DNA from: Eubacteriales bacterium
GTDB lineage: Bacteria; Bacillota; Clostridia; Oscillospirales; Acutalibacteraceae
DNA: 37,697 nucleotides
Direction: 5' to 3'
NCBI GenBank assembly: GCA_029219885.1
Contig: JAQXUH010000048.1
Coordinates: forward strand, 1-37,697
Every line of letters starts with the position of its first letter. The stretch's first letter is position 1. Positions 32,394 to 37,697 of the stretch are shown piece after piece. The position numbers and the translations under genes are program-made. The notes below the pieces were generated by a model, which made no database searches, was not told the origin of the DNA, and saw nothing but the letters and a program-made list of their open reading frames with translations.

Positions 32394-33479
32394 ATGCCTA
32401 ACAGATTATTTCAGGGAATTGTTAATCAAATGAGAGACGCTATCGACCGTACTATCGGCGTAGTTGATGAAAGCGGAACAGTTATTGCGTGCAGCGAGCT
32501 CGGTCTTATCGGCGAGGTTCGTAAGGGCGTTGTTTCTGCGGGAGTTTTCAACGGCTCACAGACTTGTGTTGATAACGCAACATATACTACCTTTGATGTT
32601 CTTGTTCGTCCTGAGTATGCAGTTTTTGTTGACGGAACGGACGAGCTCAGCCACAGGTATTCTCAGCTTATTGCCGTTGCTCTTGACCAGATTAAGCAGA
32701 ACAACGACGAAAAGTTTGACCGTTCAAATTTCGTGAAGAATGTTATTCTTGACAATATTCTTCCGGGTGATATTTATTTGAAATCAAGAGAGCTTCATTT
32801 CAATAATGACGCATCTCGAGTTGTTTTCCTTATTCGTGTTAATCAGGAAACTGAGATTTCTGTATATGATATTATTCAGAATTTCTTCCCTGATAAGAGT
32901 AAAGATTTCGTTATCAATATAAATGAAAGCGATATTGCTCTTGTTAAAGAGGTCAGACATAATGTTGAAACTAAGGACCTTGAGAAGCTTGCTCAGTCAA
33001 TTAACGATACACTTCTTTCTGAGTTCTATTTCAGTGCTCTTATCGGTATCGGTACCTGCGTAACAGGTATTAAGGAACTTGCTCATTCATTTAAGGAAGC
33101 ACAGGTTGCTCTTGAAGTAGGTAAGGTTTTTGATACTGAAAAGACTATTGTCAGCTATGAAAATCTTGGTATCGCAAGACTTATTTATCAGCTTCCTACA
33201 ACTCTTTGCGAAATGTTCCTTAAGGAAGTATTCAAGAGAGGCTCTATTGACTCTCTCGACCAGGAAACTTTGTTTACAATTCAGAAGTTCTTTGAAAATA
33301 ACCTTAACGTTTCCGAAACTTCAAGAAAGCTTTTTGTCCACAGAAATACTCTTGTTTACAGACTTGAGAAGATTAAAAAGCTCACAGGCCTTGACCTTAG
33401 AGAATTTGATGACGCTATCGTGTTTAAAGTAGCACTTATGGTTAATAAGTACCTTGCATCAAGCCCAGTAAAATATTGA
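32394..33479 (+). CDS. PucR/CdaR-family transcriptional regulator
   Basis: This 361-residue protein has an N-terminal sensor region resembling sugar-diacid recognition (FQGIVNQMRDAIDRTIGVVDESGTVIACS) and a middle GGDEF-like segment. The C-terminal PucR helix-turn-helix (about 295-350) contains FFENNLNVSETSRKLFVHRN followed by TLVYRLEKIKKLTGLDLREF. CdaR-type proteins regulate diacid or purine use, but no such genes lie next to it, so its targets are elsewhere or it is a general regulator. The ATG at 32394 has GAGGTG 6 bases upstream, preferred to the GTG at 32385. Confidence 0.87.
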   Translation: MPNRLFQGIVNQMRDAIDRTIGVVDESGTVIACSELGLIGEVRKGVVSAGVFNGSQTCVDNATYTTFDVLVRPEYAVFVDGTDELSHRYSQLIAVALDQIKQNNDEKFDRSNFVKNVILDNILPGDIYLKSRELHFNNDASRVVFLIRVNQETEISVYDIIQNFFPDKSKDFVININESDIALVKEVRHNVETKDLEKLAQSINDTLLSEFYFSALIGIGTCVTGIKELAHSFKEAQVALEVGKVFDTEKTIVSYENLGIARLIYQLPTTLCEMFLKEVFKRGSIDSLDQETLFTIQKFFENNLNVSETSRKLFVHRNTLVYRLEKIKKLTGLDLREFDDAIVFKVALMVNKYLASSPVKY

Positions 33480-33500
33480 TAATAATTAAAAATGCTGTAA

Positions 33501-33538
33501 AAAATCCGAGATTCATTTACTATTGAATCTCGGATTTT
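33501..33538. terminator. Bidirectional terminator between the regulator and anti-sigma genes
   Basis: A perfect 15-bp stem, AAAATCCGAGATTCA (33501-33515) with TGAATCTCGGATTTT (33524-33538), closing an 8-base loop. It serves both convergent units. Confidence 0.9.
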
Positions 33539-33553
33539 CGTTTGTGTAAATTG

Positions 33554-34645
33554 TCAGTAGTTTTTATCACTTTTAAATAATTCGGTTAATTTTTTGTAAT
33601 CATTATTACTTAACGAAAAGCAAGAGGTGTTTCCTTTTTCACAAATTTGGAAATTAAAGAATTTTTTATATACTGATATTCTTAATATACTTTCATCAAT
33701 CCCAAAGTTTTTATCGTCAGAAAATATGATTCTTAATTCATACTCTCCGTTATCAGACATTAACTCTGGTTTTTCACTTAATCCTTTTTCATAATCACTT
33801 AAACATTCGTTGACTGTTTTATCATCGCACCTGTTATGGTCTTTACTTATAATATCCATAATTGATTTAATTACAGTTTTATCTTTTATTGTAGCAATTT
33901 TAACAGGTCTTTCGTCTGTATATACAATTTTTTCAGATGAATCAATTGTGTTTTCAAATAATTCATTTTGCCAAATTTCAATCGATTCAATTTCGATATT
34001 GCCATTTGAAGTATATAATTCTATTAAGTCATTTGAAGTGTAATCTGTAGTTATCCCATTTAGATAAAAAAGATAATATTTGTTTTTTGCAACGACTATA
34101 ATTACATTATCATTTTGAGATTTTGAAAATTTATACGCTTTAGCCTTGTAAAATGTGTTGCTTTCTGCTTCTGCAATATCCATTGAAGAAAAATCAGTTA
34201 AATCATTAGTGATATTTGATATCTTAATATCACATATTAACTCACCTATATCAGATTTCTTTATTTCAATAGCCTTATTTTCTTCGCCTTTAATTTGCGT
34301 TTCTTTATTGAAAATATATTGAGTATATATCTTTTTGTCAATTATAATCTTAGTTTGTGATTTGTCATTATCAGTTTCAATTTTTATTGCCTTATTATCA
34401 GATATAGTGGTCTGTGTATTCTGCATATTGGGCGTTGACTCTAAATTGCTTATATTTGTACGCTTATCAAATATGGCAAAAGAGCTGATGAGGATAATAA
34501 AACATGCAGCAAAAGATAAAAATGCTGACTTTTTCCTTTTTTGAATTTGATTGTGCTTTGATATTCCTGCCTTAACATTAAGCATAGTTTTTTCGTACAA
34601 TTCATCAGAAAGCTCAATATTATCATTAAAATCTTTATAATTCAT
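33554..34645 (-). CDS. Putative membrane-anchored anti-sigma factor
   Basis: This 363-residue protein is encoded 4 bases after the ECF sigma gene, which is the main reason for the call. It has a short cytoplasmic N-terminus (1-39, MNYKDFNDNIELSDELYEKT), one membrane helix (40-59) and a large external domain (60-363) rich in Asn, Asp, Lys and Ile. No zinc anti-sigma motif (H-x3-C-x2-C) is seen. The external domain is not recognised. AAGGAG lies 7 bases before the ATG at 34645; the longer frame starts with TTG inside that site. The gene is much AT-richer than the window average. It would bind the sigma factor at the membrane until a signal releases it. Confidence 0.7.
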   Translation of the reverse strand: MNYKDFNDNIELSDELYEKTMLNVKAGISKHNQIQKRKKSAFLSFAACFIILISSFAIFDKRTNISNLESTPNMQNTQTTISDNKAIKIETDNDKSQTKIIIDKKIYTQYIFNKETQIKGEENKAIEIKKSDIGELICDIKISNITNDLTDFSSMDIAEAESNTFYKAKAYKFSKSQNDNVIIVVAKNKYYLFYLNGITTDYTSNDLIELYTSNGNIEIESIEIWQNELFENTIDSSEKIVYTDERPVKIATIKDKTVIKSIMDIISKDHNRCDDKTVNECLSDYEKGLSEKPELMSDNGEYELRIIFSDDKNFGIDESILRISVYKKFFNFQICEKGNTSCFSLSNNDYKKLTELFKSDKNY

Positions 34646-34649
34646 AATA

Positions 34650-35144
34650 TTACTCCTTTTCAAGATATTTTTTCATATTATCCTTAGCTCGCAGTAAATG
34701 AGATTTTACAGTGTTTTCGTTACTGTTCATTATTTTTGCAATTTCTTTTATCGGAATTTGTTCGTAGTAAAAAAGGTATATTGCTACCCTTTGATTTTCA
34801 GTCAATTCGTACATCGTTTTTAATAAATCGATATGTGAATCACTTTCATTTTCAAAAGAATAATCACCTATTTTAATCGTTTCATTTAATTGTAAGTTAT
34901 GCCGTGATTTGCTTCTTAGTGCGTTTTTGCATAAATTTGCAGTCACTCGCAGCAGCCATGCTTTTTCATGATTGCCGTCTTTAAAATGTTTATTGTGAGT
35001 GAAATATTTAAAAAAGACTTCCTGAAGAATATCCTCTGCGTCTTCTTTATTAAGTAAGTAATTGTAAGCGGTTTTGAAAATAATGCTTGCATATTTATTA
35101 TATAATTCATCAAAGTGCTGCTTGTTAAAAATTATGTCCGCCAT
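34650..35144 (-). CDS. ECF-type RNA polymerase sigma factor
   Basis: This 164-residue group IV sigma factor has region 2 (about 11-77) with DAEDILQEVFFKYF, and region 4 (about 110-160) with TENQRVAIYLFYYEQIPIKE, IAKIMNSNENTVKSHL and LRAKD. The start at 35144 (MADIIF) has AGAGGTG 8 bases upstream. The longer frame to 35174 would begin inside the predicted -10 element and so cannot be in the transcript. The gene is preceded by an element also found in mirror image before the divergent protease gene, pointing to autoregulation. The subgroup and the signal are unknown. Confidence 0.92.
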   Translation of the reverse strand: MADIIFNKQHFDELYNKYASIIFKTAYNYLLNKEDAEDILQEVFFKYFTHNKHFKDGNHEKAWLLRVTANLCKNALRSKSRHNLQLNETIKIGDYSFENESDSHIDLLKTMYELTENQRVAIYLFYYEQIPIKEIAKIMNSNENTVKSHLLRAKDNMKKYLEKE

Positions 35145-35168
35145 ATATTTATCACCTCTTGCTATAGA

Positions 35169-35197
35169 AAACACATTATTTCATTAAAAAGTTGCAG
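35169..35197 (-). promoter_or_regulatory. Predicted ECF promoter of the sigma/anti-sigma operon
   Basis: Read on the minus strand, CTGCAACTTTTT (35197-35186), 8 bases, AATGTGTTT (35177-35169). TGCAAC to GTGTTT spacing is 16 bases, typical of ECF promoters (an AAC-containing -35 and a short -10). The identical pair occurs on the plus strand at 35225-35253. There is no SigA-type -35. Confidence 0.7.
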
Positions 35198-35224
35198 ATT
35201 TTTTCATAATTTATTTTATATCAA

Positions 35225-35253
35225 CTGCAACTTTTTGTAAACTAAATGTGTTT
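35225..35253 (+). promoter_or_regulatory. Predicted ECF promoter of the secreted protease gene
   Basis: CTGCAACTTTTT (35225-35236), 8 bases, AATGTGTTT (35245-35253). All 21 specified bases match the opposite element, while the 8-base spacer differs (GTAAACTA versus AATGAAAT). This is the pattern expected for conserved -35 and -10 recognition by one sigma factor. The two -35 boxes also form a 12-bp inverted repeat with a 27-base centre. Confidence 0.7.
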
Positions 35254-35309
35254 ATTATTTGTAGAGATATTCTACTACAAATAATTATGTGAAGTTCAGA
35301 GGAATTCAA

Positions 35310-36770
35310 ATGAAAAAAACAACAAAAATAATGGCGTTGTTCTTATCAGCTCTAATGCTGGTTTCAGCAATCCCTATGTCCATTTTTGCAGAGGAAAAAT
35401 CAAACAGTGCTTCGGATTTATATGAGAGTCTCTCGATTTCAGGAGATTTGAAAGCAATTGATAATTATTACATAAATGAGCCTTTTGTTGAAATACCAAT
35501 AACACCCGAGATTTTAGATGATATTGATAATAACAAAGTTTTGGAATCAATAGATGTGCTTTCTGATGATTTAAATGCAATTGATAAAGTGAATTATGTT
35601 TATAATTCAAACATTAAGTACGAGTTGGAATATGACGGCGGTGCTATTGTAAGCTGTGATGAAAATATGGAAGTTCTCGCATATTCAAATTTTGATAGAA
35701 ATACTGATATTGGTCAATTAAATCTCTCTTGTCAAACATCAACAATAGACAATTTAGACAACACAGAAGAAATAAACGAATTAAAAAGTAAATATAATAT
35801 TGATGATACTTATAAGTTAGAAATTACTGAAGACAATAATGATATCAAGTACTATTGGAGTAAAATTGGATATAACGGAATCCTAAATCCGTATGATTCG
35901 TTATCGATTCGTTTTGATTGTGCGTCAGGTGTGATTGTAACATTTAACAGATTTGCGGATGTTTTTAAGAATACAGATATAAATATATCAAAGGAGGACG
36001 CTGAAAAGATTGCTTTAAGTAGTAATGAAGATTTTGTTTCGGTATCATCTTGTGAAATGTACTATGAAAAGCCTAATTTCTTTTGGAATGACACGAATAA
36101 AATATACACAACTGACAGTACTGTTAGACTTGTATATAAAGTGATTATTGACGATATTTATGAAGTGTGGGTTGATGCTGAAACAGGGAAAATAATCGGT
36201 GGTGACATAATGAAGGCTGCTAATAATGCTCGAGCATATGCTTACTCCAATTTTTCATATGCAACACAATCGGCTAGTTTGGCTAATACATACTTAAAAA
36301 AACTTGGTTATACATCAAGTTCAGGTGTTATCAACAATAATTTTACAACAAATCCTGTGCTTCCTTTCGTACGAGATGATTTAAATGCATATGGATTTTA
36401 TATTGATTGTCATGGTTCGACAACTACATTGGCAACTGACAACAAAACAATACTTACAACAAGTCAAGTAAAGGGAAATTGGCATTTTGTATTTTTAGAT
36501 GCTTGTTCAACTGCAGCTAACACTAATTGGGCAAATGCGTTTAAAATTAGTAGTAGTTATTCAAAGAGAGCATTTTTGGGTTGGTCCAATACTGTGACAA
36601 CAAAAAATGCTTATAGCTTTTGTAGCTATTTTTGGCCAGAAACGTATAACGGAAATCATTCTAATAATATTAGGGATGCAGCTGTTTGGGCTGCAGACCA
36701 AGTTCCTGGTTCTGGAACAACTCCAATAAAATTTTACGGTGACAAATCCTATAATGGTAAAGCCTATTAA
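35310..36770 (+). CDS. Secreted protein with PepSY-like proregion and caspase-fold (clan CD-like) domain
   Basis: This 486-residue exported protein has a signal peptide (1-27, cleavage at SIFA-EE). The middle (about 165-300) looks like one or two PepSY/propeptide-type modules (ISKEDAEKIALSS, then YEVWVDAETGKIIGGD). The C-terminal domain (302-486) has His368 in FYIDCHGST and Cys399 in FVFLDACSTA. This His-Gly ... hydrophobic strand-Asp-Ala-Cys pattern is that of clan CD (caspase/gingipain/CHAT) cysteine proteases. AFLGWSNTV follows. AGAGGA lies 6 bases before the ATG at 35310. It diverges from the sigma/anti-sigma operon and shares its promoter type. The proregion suggests autoprocessing. Protease activity is inferred. 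Confidence 0.72.
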   Translation: MKKTTKIMALFLSALMLVSAIPMSIFAEEKSNSASDLYESLSISGDLKAIDNYYINEPFVEIPITPEILDDIDNNKVLESIDVLSDDLNAIDKVNYVYNSNIKYELEYDGGAIVSCDENMEVLAYSNFDRNTDIGQLNLSCQTSTIDNLDNTEEINELKSKYNIDDTYKLEITEDNNDIKYYWSKIGYNGILNPYDSLSIRFDCASGVIVTFNRFADVFKNTDINISKEDAEKIALSSNEDFVSVSSCEMYYEKPNFFWNDTNKIYTTDSTVRLVYKVIIDDIYEVWVDAETGKIIGGDIMKAANNARAYAYSNFSYATQSASLANTYLKKLGYTSSSGVINNNFTTNPVLPFVRDDLNAYGFYIDCHGSTTTLATDNKTILTTSQVKGNWHFVFLDACSTAANTNWANAFKISSSYSKRAFLGWSNTVTTKNAYSFCSYFWPETYNGNHSNNIRDAAVWAADQVPGSGTTPIKFYGDKSYNGKAY

Positions 36771-36812
36771 TATCTAGAAAACGAAAATAACTTCATTTAA
36801 TTATTTGTATAA

Positions 36813-36846
36813 AAAGGGACTGCTTTTGCAGTTCCTTTATTTTTTT
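36813..36846 (+). terminator. Terminator of the secreted protease gene
   Basis: AAAGGGACTGC (36813-36823) pairs with GCAGTTCCTTT (36828-36838) around TTTT, with one G-T pair, and a T-rich tail follows to 36846. Confidence 0.88.
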
Positions 36847-36896
36847 GGAAAAATATGTAAAAATATACAAAAACAGGCTGTATAATACGCATAATT

Positions 36897-36910
36897 TGAA
36901 TAATTATACA
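36897..36910. promoter_or_regulatory. ARG-box-like operator upstream of argG
   Basis: TGAATAATTATACA (36897-36910) is a near-perfect palindrome matching the general ARG box (AAT-w4-ATT with TG/CA ends). It lies 16 bases before the -35. A weaker half-site, TGTATAAT, lies at 36879-36886. An ArgR/AhrC repressor would bind here in arginine. No argR gene is visible in the window. Confidence 0.6.
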
Positions 36911-36926
36911 AACTTTACAAAAAGAC

Positions 36927-36955
36927 TTGAAATGTTATGCAGTTGTTATTATAAT
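36927..36955 (+). promoter_or_regulatory. Promoter of argG
   Basis: TTGAAA (36927-36932), 17 bases, TATAAT (36950-36955). The leader to the ATG at 37002 is about 40 bases. Confidence 0.8.
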
Positions 36956-37001
36956 GATAATCAGTTAATAAAACTTGTGTTATTTAAGGAGATATGACAT
37001 T

Positions 37002-37697
37002 ATGGCAAAGGATAAGAAAGATATTAAAAAAGTTGTTCTTGCATATTCAGGCGGACTTGATACTTCAATTATCATTCCGTGGCTGAAAGAAAATTACAAC
37101 AACTGCGAGGTTATCGCTGTATCAGGTGACGTTGGTCAGGGTACTGAGCTTGACGGACTTGAGGAAAAGGCTATTGCAACAGGTGCTTCAAAGCTTTATG
37201 TTCTCGATTTGAAAGATGAGTATGTTGAAGATTACATTATGCCTTGTCTTAAGGCTGGTGCTGATTACGAAACATACCTTCTCGGTACTTCTCACGCTCG
37301 TCCTTGTATCGCTAAGGGACTTGCAGAGATTGCTAAAAAAGAGGGCGCAGACGCTATCTGTCACGGCTGCACAGGTAAAGGTAATGACCAGGTAAGATTT
37401 GAACTTACCCTTAAGGCATTCGCTCCTGAAATGGAGATTATCGCTCCTTGGCGTGAGTGGGATATTAAGTCCCGTGAGGAGGAAATTGAGTATGCTGAGG
37501 CACACAATATTCCTCTTAAAATAAATCGTGAAACCAACTATTCAAAGGACAAGAATGTATGGCATCTTTCTCACGAAGGTCTCGACCTTGAGGACCCTGC
37601 AAACGAGCCTCAGTATTCTAAGGAAGGCGTCCTTGAATTAGGCGTTGCTCCTGAGCAGGCACCTGACGAGCCTACATATGTAACAATTCATTTTGAG
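37002..37697 (+). CDS. argG: Argininosuccinate synthase, 5' part
   Basis: This enzyme joins citrulline and aspartate using ATP, the next-to-last step of arginine synthesis. 232 codons are visible before the window ends, of about 400 expected. The PP-loop motif [15 protein letters not shown] is near the start, followed by [23 protein letters not shown], the [14 protein letters not shown] signature and [33 protein letters not shown] (36987-36994) precedes the ATG. The ARG-box-like site upstream fits arginine-dependent repression. It is truncated by the window edge, not by a mutation. Confidence 0.97.
   Translation, partial: MAKDKKDIKKVVLAYSGGLDTSIIIPWLKENYNNCEVIAVSGDVGQGTELDGLEEKAIATGASKLYVLDLKDEYVEDYIMPCLKAGADYETYLLGTSHARPCIAKGLAEIAKKEGADAICHGCTGKGNDQVRFELTLKAFAPEMEIIAPWREWDIKSREEEIEYAEAHNIPLKINRETNYSKDKNVWHLSHEGLDLEDPANEPQYSKEGVLELGVAPEQAPDEPTYVTIHFE

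Noticed and set aside
37188-37505. Minus-strand ORF opposite argG
   Set aside because: The plus strand encodes clear argininosuccinate synthase motifs through the same bases.
1-37697. CRISPR arrays, rRNA genes or a prophage
   Set aside because: No regularly spaced direct repeats, no rRNA-like sequence, and no phage structural or integrase genes were found. The GH25 genes stand alone without holin or tail genes.

Overview
The window looks like a chromosomal segment of a low-to-moderate GC Gram-positive anaerobe, most likely a Clostridia gut-type organism near Ruminococcaceae/Oscillospiraceae. That placement is inference. It rests on strong AGGAGG-type ribosome sites, consensus SigA promoters, a tryptophan T-box, the Firmicutes rimP-nusA-ylxR-ylxQ-infB-rbfA-nrnA-truB-ribF order, a YmfI-type reductase and an ArgR-like box before argG. 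No species call is possible from this sequence alone.

Layout. 1-4460: a two-component system (minus strand), two convergent genes for related multi-spanning membrane proteins, and the CCA-adding enzyme. 4461-5985: an AT-rich patch with a palindromic repeat, a small membrane protein and a decayed ISL3 transposase. 5986-8816: rpsO and pnp with a structured rpsO leader and a long hairpin between the genes. 8833-9119: a compact locus that reads as a type I toxin-antitoxin module, with a 24-residue hydrophobic peptide and a convergent antisense RNA. 9151-15890: a complete trpEGDCFBA operon behind a Trp T-box. On the opposite strand is DAHP synthase, the entry enzyme of the same pathway. 17087-19730: two tandem GH25 muramidase genes, one membrane-anchored and one secreted with Fn3-like repeats. 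19760-28097: the nusA-infB operon, ending in truB, a shortened ribF and a HAD phosphatase. 28118-32241: a palindromic repeat, a three-gene minus-strand operon with an RluA-type pseudouridine synthase, and a divergent plus-strand operon (YmfI-type reductase, DUF4830-like protein, RsuA-type pseudouridine synthase). 32294-33538: a PucR/CdaR-like regulator.

33554-36846 is an AT-rich accessory block. It holds an ECF sigma factor with a membrane-anchored putative anti-sigma factor. Divergent from them is a secreted protein whose C-terminal half has the His/Cys pattern of a caspase-fold (clan CD) protease. Both units are preceded by the same bipartite element, CTGCAACTTTTT-N8-AATGTGTTT, in mirror image 27 bases apart. 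The simplest reading is that the sigma factor transcribes its own operon and the protease. The window ends inside argG, which carries an ARG-box-like palindrome and a consensus promoter.

The two most notable items are the antisense-controlled small peptide locus at 8833-9119 and the sigma/anti-sigma/protease unit with its mirrored promoter at 33554-36770. Function in both cases is inferred from sequence only.
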